Source: Bathymodiolus brooksi
Taxonomy: Eukaryota; Mollusca; Bivalvia; Mytilida; Modiolidae
Assembly: GCA_963680875.1 (NCBI GenBank)
Contig: OY804579.1
Span: forward strand, 79,845,095 to 79,909,094
Direction of reading: 5' to 3'
DNA: 64,000 bases
Shown here: piece by piece, positions 1 to 10,215 of the stretch
Numbering within the stretch: the stretch's first letter is position 1
Layout: every line of letters starts with the position of its first letter
Position numbers and translations under genes: made by a program
The notes under the pieces: model-generated
The model's database searches: none
Seen by the model: the letters and a program-made list of their open reading frames with translations, nothing else
What the model was told of the DNA's origin: nothing

Positions 1-172
1 ACGAATGGTAAAGGTGAATGTCTTATTTATTGATATCCGGTTATTAATCTGTTTGACACCTTTACAGGTAAATTGGGTCATGATTAATTAAGGTGTTGAT
101 GATTATACAACAATTATCCACTGATTGACAGTTAATTGGGGATAAGGAAGTGTGTTTGTGGCACACGTTTAG

Positions 173-325
173 ATGATTAGAAGTGTGATAGCGGCAATTA
201 AAAATAGTTATAAACCGTTGTGCAAACACGAGTCGGACAACCAGTACAAACCTGATACAGATGTGGTGAAAGCAGCAAAGAAGGCTTGTACCTCCTACTT
301 GAACCTGTGTGCCAGTGCCAAGTAG
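173..325 (+). CDS. Probable 3'-terminal coding exon of an unidentified gene
   Basis: An open frame of 50 codons runs from ATG 173 to TAG 323-325. An AG sits immediately upstream (171-172) after CACACGTTT, so 173 is more likely a splice acceptor boundary than a true start. The peptide is Lys-rich with regularly spaced Ala, Lys and Cys. It starts MIRSVIAAIKNSY, and its last part reads KPDTDVVKAAKKACTSYLN before ending CASAK. The composition (few Phe/Ile runs, GCC/CTG/AAG codons) differs from the AT-rich surroundings and looks like coding DNA. A poly(A) signal follows about 170 bp downstream. I do not recognise the protein. The rest of the gene would lie left of the window, facing the minus-strand gene that ends at 6406. 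It could instead be a chance frame; RNA reads across 171 would decide. Confidence 0.45.
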   Translation: MIRSVIAAIKNSYKPLCKHESDNQYKPDTDVVKAAKKACTSYLNLCASAK

Positions 326-1134
326 ACTGATGCTTAATGACTTTTATATATGTTCAATTTTGTGACTTCTCTATGTTTACTTTCTTTCACTTACTGTGAT
401 TATATCTGTGACTTTTTAAGGGTAAATTCTGTGACTATTTTATGTTCTTTAATTTGTAAATGATTATTCTGGTCAGTACTGGGCTCCATGATTGAAAAAT
501 AAAATATATTGTATCTTGTGATGAATAGTGACTTTTTAATTTTAGTGCTCTATGACTTTATTGTTCAGAACATTCTTCTGTCTTCATTGTTATTGCTTTG
601 TTATAACCTTATGATTATGAATAAATTATAAATACAGTTTTTATCCTTCATTCCTTATATGAAACACTACATAAGACAGAAATGTAAACAATACATATTG
701 AAATGGGATGCAGTTGGTTCAATACTGAAACAAACAAAAGGAATAAACAGCATCAAATATGTCGATAAATATGTCGATAAAAAATCTCGTTATCAGACCA
801 AATCTCCAGTTGTAGCATAGCAACTCTATCACATGTATGCCTTTATTCATGATTGCATAGTTACCTTGAACATAATATAAAACTTACATTTGGTATATTT
901 TAATTACTAAATAATATATTTCAATGTTCCAAGGGTCCTGTATACAACCCTTCAGTGTAAAGCATTCTGGACTATTGGTAAACATTTGAATAAGACGATC
1001 ATAATGTTATGTGTGATCAGTGTGAATATTATTAAAAAAAATAAAATGCTGATGAAGTCAACCATTGATTAATCAGTACAAAAAATAAAACTAGTACAAT
1101 TATGATATTACACTGTATTGCTTCTCTTTAACCA
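326..1134. other. 3' UTR and AT-rich intergenic DNA
   Basis: The first part (to about 520) is probably 3' UTR of the upstream exon, with repeated TGTGACTT/TCTGTGACT motifs. The rest is AT-rich with no coding potential, RNA gene or repeat that I can support. Confidence 0.4.
498..503 (+). promoter_or_regulatory. Candidate poly(A) signal AATAAA
   Basis: An AATAAA hexamer lies about 173 bp after the stop codon at 325, in AT-rich sequence with TG-rich stretches around it. It would serve the gene ending at 325. Another AATAAA-like run occurs near 621, so the site used is uncertain. Confidence 0.35.
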
Positions 1135-1410
1135 GAGGCTCTCAAGAGCCTGTATCGTTCACCTGGTAATAAAAAAAACCAATTGGTCCTATGTAAAAAC
1201 TATGTCCTGCGTCATCTTGGAATTACGATCAACATAAAAAACACAAAGTTTGTAAAGGACCTTCCAATGATTGATGCACAGTTTAGGTTCAATCAGTGCA
1301 ATAGCTTCAGAGAAGAATATATTTCTGTATTTTCCCCATATGGTTCTGTGTTAATACTATGACCTGTGGTGGCAGCCATCTTGGATTTCCGATCGGCATA
1401 AAAAACAGAG

Positions 1411-4400
1411 GACCTTCCAATGATCATTCCTGGGCAGTTTGGTTTCAACTGTCCAAGTGGTTTCAGAGAAGAAGCATTTTGAAACATTTTTCCCATAGGG
1501 TCCAATGTTAAACTAAGTCCTGCCGTAGCCGCCATTTTGAATTTCATATCAGAATAAAAAACGTATATTTTGTAGAGGACCATTCAATGAACATTCGTGT
1601 ACAGTTTGGCTTTAATCATATTTGTAGTTTCTGAGAAGAAGGCATTTGAACATTTTCCCATAGGGTCCAATGTTAATCTATGTCCTGCGGTGGTGGCCAT
1701 CTTGGATTTCCGATCGGCATAAAAAACACACACCTTGTAGAGGACCTTCCAATGATCATTCCTGGGCAGTTTGGTTTCAATTATCCAAGTGGTTTCAGAG
1801 AAGAAGCATTTTGAAACATTTTTCCCATAGGGTCCAATGTTAAACTAAGTCCTGCCGTAGCCACCATTTTGAATTTCATATCGGAACAAAAAACGTAAAG
1901 TTTGTAGAGGACCATCCAATGTACACACATATGGACAGTTTGGCTTTAATCATATTTGTAGTTTCTGAGAAGAAGGCATTTGAACATTTTCCCATAGGGT
2001 CCAATGTTAATCTATGTCCTGCGGTGGTGGCCATCTTGAATTTTCGATCGGCATAAAAAAACAGAAACTTTGTAGAGGACCTTCCAATGATCATTCCTGG
2101 GCAGTTTGGATTCAATTGTCCAAGTGGTTTCAGAGAAGAAGCGTTTTGAAACATTTTTCCCATAGGGTCCAATGTTAAACTAAGTCCTGCCGTAGCCGCC
2201 ATTTTGAATTTCATATCGGAACAAAAAACCTAAAGTTTGTAGAGGACCATCCAATGAACATTCATGTACAGTTTGGCTTTAATAATATTTGTAGTTTCTG
2301 AGAAGAAGGCATTTGAACATTTTACCATAGGGTCCAATGTTAATCTATGTATTGCGGTGGCGGCCATCTTGGATTTCCGATCGGCATAAAAAACAGAAAA
2401 TTTGTAGAGGACCTTCCAATGATCATTCCTGGGCAGTTTGGTTTCAACTGCTCTAGTGGTTTCAGAGAAGAAGCGTTTTGAAACATTTTTCCCATAGGGT
2501 CCAATGTTAAACTAAGTCCTGCCGTAGCCGCCATTTTGAATTTCATATCGGAACAAAAAACGTATTGTTTGTAGAGGATCATCCAATGAACATTCATGTA
2601 CAGTTTGGCTTTAATCATATTTGTAGTTTCTGAGAAGAAGGCATTTGAACATTTTCCCATAGGGTCCAATGTTAATCTATGTCCTGCGGTGGCGGCCATC
2701 TTGAATTTCAGATCGGCATAAAAAAACAGAAACTTTGTAGAGGACCTTCCAATGATCATTCCTGGGCAGTTTGGTTTCAATTATCCAAGTGGTTTCAGAG
2801 AAGAAGCGTTTTGAAACATTTTTCCCATAGGGTCCAATGTTAAACTAAGTCCTGCCGTAGCCGCCATTTTGAATTTCTTATCGGAACAAAAAACGTAAAG
2901 TTTGTAGAGGACCATCCAATGAACATTCATGTACAGTTTGGCTTTAATAATATTTGTAGTTTCTGAGAAGAAGGCATTTGAACATTTTCCCATAGGGTCC
3001 AATGTTAATCTATGTATTGCGGTGGTGGCCATCTTGGATTTCCGATCGGCATAAAAAACATAAAATTTGTAGAGGACCTTCCAATGATCATTCCTAGGCA
3101 GTTTGGTTTCAATTATCCAAGTGGTTTCAGAGAAGAAGCGTTTTGAAACATTTTTCCCATAGGGTCCAATGTTAAACTAAGTCCTGCCGTAGCCGCCATT
3201 TTGAATTTCATACCAGAACAAAAAACGTAAAGTTTGTAGAGGACCATCTAATGAACATTCATGTACAGTTTGGCTTTAATCATATTTGTAGTTTCTGAGT
3301 AGAAGGCATTTGAATATTTTCCCATAGGGTCCAATGTTAATCTATGTCCTGCGGTGGCGGCCATCTTGGATTTCCGACCGGCATAAAAAACAGAAAATTT
3401 GTAGAGGACCTTCCAATGATCATTCCTGGGCAGTTTGGTTTCAACTGTCCAAGTGGTTTCAGAGAAGAAGCATTTTGAAACATTTTTCCCATAGGGTCCA
3501 ATGTTAAACTAAGTCCTGCCGTAGCCGCCATTTTGAATTTCATATCGGAACAAAAAACCTTAAGATTGTAGAGGACCATCCAATGAACATTCATGTACAG
3601 TTTGGCTTTAATAATATTTGTAGTTTCTGAGAAGAAGGCATTTGAACATTTTCCCATAGGGTCCAATGTTAATCTATGTATTGCGGTGGCGGCCATCTTG
3701 GATTTCCGATCGGCATAAAAAACATAGAATTTCTAGAGGACCTTCCAATGATCATTCCTAGGCAGTTTGGTTTCAATTATCCAAGTGGTTTCAGAGAAGA
3801 AGCGTTTTGAAACATTTTTCCCATAGGGTTCAATGTTAAACTAAGTCCTGCCGTAGCCGCCATTTTGAATTTCCTACCGGAACAAAAAATGTAAAGTTTG
3901 TAGAGGACCATCTAATGAACATTCATGTACAGTTTGGCTTTAATCATATTTCTAGTTTCTGAGTAGAAGGCATTTGAATATTTTCCCATAGGGTCCAATG
4001 TTAATCTATGTCCTGCGGTGGCGGCCATCTTGGATTTCCGATCGGCATAAAAAACAGAAAATTTGTAGAGGACCTTCCAATGATCATTCCTGGGCAGTTT
4101 GGTTTCAACTGTCCAAGTGGTTTCAGAGAAGAAGCATTTTGAAACATTTTTCCCATAGGGTCCAATGTTAAACTAAGTCCTGCCGTAGCCGCCATTTTGA
4201 ATTTCATATCGGAACAAAAAACCTTAAGATTGTAGAGGACCATCCAATGAACATTCATGTACAGTTTGGCTTTAATAATATTTGTAGTTTCTGAGAAGAA
4301 GGCATTTGAACATTTTCCCATAGGGTCCAATGTTAATCTATGTCCTGCGGTGGCGGCCATCTTGGATTTCCGACCGGCATAAAAAACAGAAAATTTGTAG

Positions 4401-4733
4401 AGGACCTTCCAATGATCATTCCTGGGCAGTTTGGTTTCAACTGTCCAAGTGGTTTCAGAGAAGAAGCATTTTGAAACATTTTCCCATAGGGTCCAATGTT
4501 AAACTAAGTCCTGCCGTAGCCGCCATTTTGAATTTCATATCGGAACAAAAAACCTTAAGATTGTAGAGGACCATCCAATGAACATTCATGTACAGTTTGG
4601 CTTTAATCATATTTGTAGTTTCTGAGAAGAAGGCATTTGAACATTTTCCCATAGGGTCCAATGTTAATCTATGTCCTGCGATGGCGGCCATCTTGGATTT
4701 CCGATCGGCATAAAAAACAGTAACTTGGTAAAG
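1411..4733 (+). repeat. 332-bp tandem repeat, about 10 units, each a diverged ~166-bp dimer
   Basis: The word GACCTTCCAATGATCATTCC recurs near 1411, 1743, 2078, 2410, 2743, 3074, 3407, 3739, 4071 and 4403, and degenerate at about 4733, giving a period of 331-335 bp. Each unit has two related halves. One carries GCCATTTTGAATTTCATATC plus GAACAAAAAA, the other GCCATCTTGGATTTCCGATC plus GGCATAAAAAA. Both share CATAGGGTCCAATGTTAA and GTAGAGGACC. The array therefore grew by amplification of a dimer. Neighbouring dimers are nearly identical, implying recent homogenisation. The units flanking the array (1170-1400 and 4740-4960) are more diverged. Confidence 0.9.
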
Positions 4734-4973
4734 GACATTCCAATGATCATTCCTTTACAGTTTGGGTTCAGTCAGTTCATTAGTTTCAGAGAAGAAGATC
4801 TTTGAAATTTCAGCCAATCAGAGCATATTATTGGCCCTGGCAGCCATATTGAATATCCGACTGGAACGAAAAACAGTAACTTTGTAGAGGACCATCCAAG
4901 GAACATTCCTGCTAAGTTCGGTTCCAATCGGCCAAGTGGTTTCGGAGAAGAAGCTTGAAATGTGAAAAGTTTA

Positions 4974-5001
4974 CAGACGACAGACGACAGACGACGGACG
5001 C
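4974..5001 (+). repeat. Short 9-bp direct repeat ACAGACGAC
   Basis: ACAGACGAC is repeated about three times just before the conserved right end of the element. Related ACAGACG/GACGGA runs precede the right ends at 16388 and 17350, so it belongs to the family's 3' region. Confidence 0.6.
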
Positions 5002-5016
5002 CAAGTGATGGCAATA

Positions 5017-5045
5017 GTTCACCTGGACCTTCGGTCCAGGTGAAC
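5017..5045 (+). other. Perfect terminal hairpin with C(TTCG)G loop
   Basis: Arms 5017-5029 and 5033-5045 pair over 13 bp (GTTCACCTGGACC / GGTCCAGGTGAAC). Read with the tetraloop, it is C-TTCG-G closed by 12 bp, the exceptionally stable UUCG class in RNA. It is followed by CTAAAAA. It is probably the 3' signal of the element, by analogy with the Helitron terminal hairpin. Confidence 0.75.
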
Positions 5046-5050
5046 TAAAA

Positions 5051-6328
5051 AGCAAATAATTTATTTTGAGATAGAGTAATATTTATGCTTTGCAAAATAT
5101 TAATTTGTATTTTAATTTGATAGTAACCATGATTTTAGGTTTTTACATGACAAATCTATCAAAATTGTGAACAAGAAAAAAGCAAGAGTTATTCCCCTTT
5201 ACATGCTATTATCATCATCATCAACCACCATAGTATTCTTTGGAAATTTTCTCCATTATATCCTTGAGACTTTCTTTTTTTCTTGCTTAACCAAATAAAA
5301 TATATTTACTCCCATAAGCTTCTTATTTCTCAAATTCATTTCTATATTATGTAGAATGTTTATCAACACAGTATTTGTTCAGATGGTATTATTCCTATAT
5401 TCAGCAGCCGAAACAGTTATTCCAAATGACCTCGTTTTGATGGTGTACAGGGCTTTAAAACTTCATTTTGAAAAGGAACATTTCATAAAAACTTATCATT
5501 GTAATTAAGCATTTTTTTCCATTCTAACTTGTAAAACAGACAAGAGATGATCCCTGCAAATTTAATTCAAATTACTCTATACTTACCATAAACAGAATGA
5601 TTCCTGGTATAAAACTGGTCTTGGTGACTCAAAGGTAATAGACATTTAAAGATGTTTCTACAAAAAAAAAAAAATTCACATAATATGATAGGGTAAACAT
5701 AAATAGATAAAAAAAATGCTTTCCAAGTAAAAAAAACTAGTAGTGTTTTTAAATAAAATTACAAAAAAATGGGCTTAATTAATCTCAAGTTATAATTAAA
5801 AAATGGTGTTGGATTGAAATAATACTCTGAATGATGAATAAAACAAAATAAAGCTATTATACAATGATGATTCAGGGCTTATAATTTGAAGATGAAATCT
5901 TGTTCATTTGGATTTAAACACATTCAAACTTTCCACACAAAAACCCCCAACTATTTTAGAAAAAAAATATAACCCTCCACAACAAATAGATTTTAACCAC
6001 CCTAATCACTTGTTCTAAGATAAAGTACATAAAATAACTAAATTTAAAACATTTTTGTCAATCTTTTTTTTTTTTAAAGCTGCTAATAAACTAAAAATAA
6101 AAAAAATAAAACAAGAGTTATCAATTCCATGTCTAAATATATTCATTTATTTAACGAAATGTGAAATGTCATATCTTTTACATGTCTGTATACCATTGTA
6201 CTTACAAAGCTTTATCAGAAATAAAATATATACAACATGAGAAAAAAAATAAGACTAACAAAACTGGAGATGATGTTTTTTTATTTGTTTGGTTTTTTTT
6301 AAATTTCTTTTAAACTTTAAAAATGTAT
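5051..6328. other. AT-rich intergenic DNA between convergent genes
   Basis: Mostly A/T homopolymer-rich sequence, for example near 5661, 6066 and 6290. No supported gene, RNA or structured repeat. The 61-codon frame at 6055-6240 is a low-complexity Lys/Ile/Leu frame and is not accepted as coding. RAGTTRTTCCCCTTTACATG occurs at about 5186 and again near 8088, a hint of a minor dispersed repeat. Confidence 0.4.
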
Positions 6329-6334
6329 TTTATT
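6329..6334 (-). promoter_or_regulatory. Poly(A) signal (AATAAA on minus) of the helical-repeat gene
   Basis: TTTATT on the plus strand is AATAAA on the minus strand, about 72 bp downstream of the proposed stop codon at 6408-6406. The position is right for the 3' end of the minus-strand gene and supports the terminal exon call. Confidence 0.5.
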
Positions 6335-6405
6335 GTAAAACAAATAGATAAGACATAAGCTACATACTTAACAATGCCTTCTCCATATAAATTTCTCCTG
6401 TAAAC

Positions 6406-6449
6406 TTATAGAAGTTCCAGTAATTGTGGATTAGCTAAAATTGGTTTCC
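6406..6449 (-). CDS. Helical-repeat gene, proposed terminal exon
   Basis: On the minus strand a strong polypyrimidine tract and acceptor (CTTTTTTCTTTCCTTTAG) precede position 6449. The exon gives two bases completing a Gly codon, then KPILANPQLLELL and TAA at 6408-6406. The previous exon (9500-9285) ends with one leftover base, so the phases match. The other two frames close quickly. A minus-strand AATAAA lies about 72 bp further on. The coding part is only 44 nt, so the support is splice site, phase and poly(A) signal rather than similarity. A skipped exon between 9285 and 6449 cannot be excluded. Confidence 0.5.
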
Positions 6450-7009
6450 CTAAAGGAAAGAAAAAAGTGCTTCCCATATGGAAAAGGATCTCATGATGCT
6501 GATTCACATTTTGACCAAAATTACATTTTTGTATTCTTGTAAATTTGAAAACATGAAAATATTCTCCAATGAGTGTGAGATGTTTGCTATTTCTGTCATT
6601 CCACTACACCACACATACTACGAAATTCCCATCTCTGCAATATAGATATCACCTAAAAGTCTCTTCATAAAAGATTCACATAATAATCATGCAAGACAAG
6701 ATATACATACACATTAGTACTACAAGAGATTAATGAAAAATTAATGTGTGATTACACAGTGAAATTTTTCATTCAAATTAACCTCAAACTATTACTGGTG
6801 CAAATGTATCAAACACAGATTTGACAGTCAAAACAGCTATCCAAGTCTCTTCCAACATTTGATGAACCCATTAAACATTAGACAGTCAAATTTGTGTTTG
6901 AAATAGCTCAGCATGGAAAAAGTTTGATTGGAATTTTAAAGAAACATTTGACCATGTAAAGGTACCTTAATTCTCATCTACCAAATGTTTAGACCATATT
7001 ATTAAACAA
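6450..7009. other. Intronic sequence (last intron, 5' of acceptor at 6450)
   Basis: AT-rich intron sequence of the minus-strand gene with no ORF or recognised element apart from the inverted repeat at 6810-6900. The full intron, 9284-6450, is about 2.8 kb. Confidence 0.4.
6810..6900. repeat. Imperfect inverted repeat (20-nt arms)
   Basis: The arm at 6810-6829 (CAAACACAGATTTGACAGTC) pairs with 6881-6900 with two mismatches, separated by a 51-nt loop. It may be the core of a very short MITE-like element or an intronic RNA hairpin. No target duplication was identified. Confidence 0.5.
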
Positions 7010-7400
7010 GAAATGTGTGCATCACAAAATACGCCCGTCTATATAAATTATCAAATGGTATAATGGTAATGACCCCAAAATAAATAGGGTTCTTCCCCTT
7101 CCACAGGGGAATCATGTGGTCAAATTTGGTAAAGATCCAATATACAGAACAAAAGTTATCGTACAGAAACGATCCTGTTGTCAAAAAAATTATTTATAGT
7201 AATGCTGACCTTGACCTTTGACCTAATGACCCCAAAATAAATAGGGTTCTTCCCCTTTCACAGGGGAATCATGTGGCCAAGTTTGTTAAAGATCCAATAT
7301 ATAGAACTAAAGTTATCATGCGGAAACAACCCTGTTGTCAAAAATTCTATCTATAGTAACGGTGACCTTGACCTTTGACCCCAAAATAAATAGGGTCATA
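7010..7400. repeat. Dispersed molluscan-type repeat with ~150-bp internal units
   Basis: GACCCCAAAATAAATAGGGT occurs near 7071, 7228 and 7377, giving about 2.3 tandem units of 149-157 bp. Each carries CTTCCCC...CAGGGGAATCATGTGG, AAAGATCCAATATA and CCTTGACCTTTGACC. The CCTTGACCTTTGACC segments are familiar from dispersed repeats in bivalve genomes (memory, not searched). The 60-codon minus-strand frame at 7002-7184 is an accident of this repeat. Confidence 0.65.
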
Positions 7401-7736
7401 ATCAAAATGTGTATTTGGTGAGTGAGATTGTTGACCTTTAACATTCTTTACCAAACAAGGAAATCTGAATATTCAGGAAAAATACAAAACAAATATACTG
7501 AATAAGAAATAAATTAACACAAACTCTAAGAAAACATCAAAAAATAGATTTTCTTCCAGGAATTGCAATTATTCATTTTATATAATTAATACCACTTAAA
7601 TCAACCAATACCAATAATTTCATTTCCTATTGTTTTTTATACCAGTATCTTGATTTTCAAAAGTAAAAATTGTTTGAAAATATCACATTACAAAAGAACA
7701 TTTTGTCAAGATTGCTTATTATTTATTTACATGAAT

Positions 7737-8064
7737 ATATATTACACCAACTCCTACAATCTTGGGGTCGTCGTGGCCGTGATCATATGGTAGTTGGATT
7801 TACAACTACCTATGCACTCAGTGCCTATCACCACTGATGTTATTAGTTCGAATCTCGACCAGGGCGAGGTGTACAACATTATATGATAAAGTTTGTCAGT
7901 GACTTGCAACAGGACAGTGGTTTTCCCCGGGTCCTCCAGTTTCCTCCACCAATAAAACTGACCACCACGATATAACTGAAATATTGTTGAAAGTGGCATT
8001 AAACACCATCAAACAAAAAAACAAAACAAAAAAGGAAATATATTACACCAATTCCTACAATCTT
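7737..8064. repeat. Target-site duplication pair around SINE copy 1
   Basis: The 27-bp repeats at 7737-7763 and 8038-8064 both begin ATATTACACCAA and end TCCTACAATCTT, with one C/T difference. One mismatch in 27 suggests an insertion old enough to have mutated but not ancient. Confidence 0.85.
7764..8037 (+). mobile_element. tRNA-derived SINE (V/Meta-SINE-like), copy 1, with 27-bp target duplication
   Basis: The order is a tRNA-related head (TGGTAGTTGGATTTACAAC, then a B-box-like AGTTCGAATCTCG), a central body with CCTCCACCAATAAAACTG, and a conserved 3' part GAAATATTGTTGAAAGTGGC, then ATTAAACACCATC and an A-rich tail. It is flanked by 27-bp direct repeats at 7737-7763 and 8038-8064 (one mismatch), which fixes the boundaries and shows insertion by target-primed retrotransposition. 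It resembles SINEs described in molluscs (RUDI/V-SINE or MetaSINE); that assignment is from memory. Confidence 0.85.
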
Positions 8065-9150
8065 ATAAAGTAAAGAAATTGGCACAAGAGTTGTTCCCCT
8101 TTACATGTGATTCCTGGAAGAAAATTAAAAAAAAAAAAAAAATTCTTACTCAATATTCTGGGTATTTCTGGTATTAAGCTTCTCAAACAGGAATTCTATG
8201 AATGAAAACATCATGTCTTATATCAACAACAAAAAACATGCCACAATTAATACTACTGCATTTATCTATTTGTTTATCAAACTGAGTATTAAAGAAAATA
8301 AAGTGAGTACCGAGTTCCGTTGACATACATCATGCTACCTATTGGATAGTGGGACACAAACAATATTCTACTTCCCAAAAGAATTTTCAGAAAACTCCTG
8401 TTATCGGAGTAGTTTTGGCTGTGAGAAGCTACCACGTTTGTTTTTAAAATTCTAATTAGAAATGAATCCTAATTTAGCTATTAAAGATAAAAAGGTTCAT
8501 TTCTCAAAATCCTTTTTTCTCAGATAAAAAAAATAAAATAAGCTTTTCCAAGTTCTACAGTTAGTTAGATGACAAGGAGTTGTGACGGATGGTCTGATCA
8601 AAAACATTATATACACTTTGCTACCCTTGTAGCATGGAGTATAAAATGAATTAACCGCACCTGAAGAATGCTACCATATATGCCAGAGATGAAAGTGATT
8701 TCAAATAAAAAAGGGAAACCCCATATGCAGTGCCCAAAAACCTTCACTTTCTAGCTGTTTTGACAAAGTTTGACAGATTTTATTTCCAAATATTTTGCTA
8801 AAAAAAGAGGAAATCTGCTGATGAGAGGAAAACCTTCGTCTTGATCAGATATACAGTGTTGGATGAAGATCAACTATTACTTGTAATGACAACATAACTG
8901 GCACAAATGTATGTAAATACTTTCTTTATTTTAATTAGATATGCCAGGAACAAGGACACTGTCTACACTGGTAAATAACATCATTAATATAATACATAAT
9001 CACCAGAACTGTTTTTGATGAAACATTGAACAATTTTTGCTAATTTTTTTTTCTAAGTTTGACTTAGAAAAAACTTTGGCAAAAATTGTGTTTTTCTAGA
9101 TAATGTGATAGGGCCAGCGGCCAAATCTATGTAGTTCATGCCTATAAAAC
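8065..9150. other. Intron sequence without recognised features
   Basis: AT-rich intronic DNA of the minus-strand gene. I see no ORF with coding character, RNA gene or clear repeat, apart from poly-A/T runs. Confidence 0.4.
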
Positions 9151-9270
9151 CGTGCAAGATGGCAGGTATATAATTCTCATTTTAACGTAAAATTGTGCAA
9201 GATGGCAGGTATATAATGTTCATTTTAACGTAAAGTTGTGCAAGACGGCAGATATATGATGCTCGTTTTA
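9150..9270 (+). repeat. 43-bp tandem repeat, about 3 copies
   Basis: GTGCAAGATGGCAGGTATAT recurs at 9152 and 9195, and with changes at 9238, giving an exact 43-bp period. The copies are joined by CATTTTAACGTAAARTT. The array ends 15 bp before the donor side of the exon at 9285. Confidence 0.85.
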
Positions 9271-9284
9271 ACATTTGTTTATAC

Positions 9285-9500
9285 CTACAAGATCCGACTG
9301 AAGAATGTGGAAACAGTATTCGTTGTTTTTCTCATTTCTCTCTATAATACAAGATAAGATCTGTATAGCTAACTGTTGTACAACCTCTATGGTACTGGCT
9401 ATCATCTTCTTCAAAACTGACAGTAACGTCACCCCGTCAACTGTCATCGTCATCAAAAAGTGAACCCATTTATCACTTGCTAATAACTTCGTTACTAAAC
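9285..9500 (-). CDS. Helical-repeat gene, internal exon (216 nt)
   Basis: Minus-strand exon with acceptor TGAATTTCAG before 9500 and donor TTGTAG|GTATAA after 9285. It enters with two bases (phase 1, completing a Gly codon) and leaves one base. The 71 codons begin LVTKLLASDKWVHFL, continue VDGVTLLSVLKKMIAS and EVVQQLAIQILSCIIE, and end ILQSDLV. The amphipathic, Leu/Ile-rich helices with charged turns are typical of ARM/HEAT solenoid repeats. Codon use and the open frame across the whole exon contrast with the surrounding intron. The family is not established. Confidence 0.75.
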
Positions 9501-9594
9501 CTGAAATTCATGTATAATTTGTTAAATTTACATATCCTTAGTTATGTTTTTTGTTGGTCTTTCATGGATCATTTTAAATATATAGTCCCATTCT

Positions 9595-9722
9595 TATTAA
9601 GCCCCTCCTACAAAAGGCCATCCCTCAGATGCACTCAGATAGTAAAATGTAACATAATTCCCCCCCTCTAGTGAGGACACCCCTCTTATAAGGCCACTTT
9701 TTCACTTCAGAAAGGTGGCCTT
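9595..9722. repeat. Dispersed AAGGCCAC/GTGGCCTT repeat, partial copy
   Basis: CCCCTCCTACAAAAGGCCATCC, TGAGGACACCCCTCTTATAAGG and AGGTGGCCTTATATAACC resemble the sequence at 11875-12060 (ACAAGGCCACCTGCAATGAA, GAGATGGCCTCTTGAAGG, GGTGGCCTTTG). The GGCCAC/GTGGCC words near both ends suggest an inverted-repeat or MITE-like unit. The link between the two copies is moderate. Confidence 0.45.
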
Positions 9723-9766
9723 ATATAACCGAAATATTGTTGAAAGTGGCATTAAACACCATAAAC
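9723..9766 (+). mobile_element. SINE 3' fragment
   Basis: ATATAACCGAAATATTGTTG, then AAAGTGGCATTAAACACCAT, is the 3' end of the SINE family at 7764-8037, without its head. It is a truncated copy, fused directly to the GTGGCCTTAT repeat. Confidence 0.75.
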
Positions 9767-9897
9767 CCAAATCCCTTGATAAAAAGTATTTATTTCTGAG
9801 AATGTTCTTGTGAAAAGAAAGATTAAACAGTGATGGTGTACAATTCCTCTCATCTCAAATCTTGTGTGTGTAAATAAAGATGGGCGTTTCCAATTTT

Positions 9898-10215
9898 GAA
9901 TTAACCATATGATTGTGAAAAACTTATCAGAAAAATTCAGTTGCCAAAATATGTTCCAATTTTGAAGTTACGTCATAATTGCGAAAATCTTATCTAATAA
10001 ATTGAGTTGCCAAAATATGTTCCAATTCTGAAGCTACGACATAATGGTGAAAAACTTATCAGAAGTTTTCAGTTGCCAAAATATGTTCCAGCTTTGAAGT
10101 TACGACATAATGGTGAAAAACTTATCAGAAAAAATTGAGTTGCCAAAATATGTTCCAATTTTGAAGTTACGACATAATGGCGAAAATATTATCTGAAGAA
10201 TTCAGTTGCAAAATT
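9898..10215 (+). repeat. 66-bp tandem repeat, about 4.5 copies
   Basis: TTGCCAAAATATGTTCCA recurs at 9941, 10007, 10073 and 10140, and TTGCAAAAT at 10205, a period of 65-67 bp. It is joined by GAAGTTACGACATAATGG and GAAAAACTTATCAG. Copies differ by several substitutions, so the array is moderately old. Confidence 0.85.

Larger units (their letters stand above)
1135..5050 (+). mobile_element. Pearl/Helitron-like non-autonomous element with internal tandem repeats
   Basis: The left end is a short palindrome (GGCTCT-CA-AGAGCC, 1137-1150), followed by CTGTATCGTTCACCTGG. The right end reads GATGGCAATAG, then a 13-bp perfect hairpin (5017-5045), then CTAAAAA. GTTCACCTGG at 1157-1166 is the inverse of the end of the right hairpin, so the termini share a subterminal inverted repeat. 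Between them lie about 3.3 kb of 332-bp repeats. This plan (unique left end, tandem core, right hairpin followed by CTAA) matches bivalve pearl elements and Helitron/Helentron-derived non-autonomous elements as I know them. No Rep/helicase ORF is present. The reading frames of 60-146 codons here, mostly on the minus strand, are one repeat unit read over and over. No target duplication was seen, as expected for Helitrons. Family assignment is inference. Confidence 0.65.

Noticed and set aside
1293..4691. A series of minus-strand ORFs of 78-146 codons (and one plus-strand)
   Set aside because: They are the same 332-bp repeat translated repeatedly, with no splice signals, domains or start context.
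7002..7184. 60-codon minus-strand ORF
   Set aside because: Lies wholly in the CCTTGACCTTTGACC dispersed repeat.
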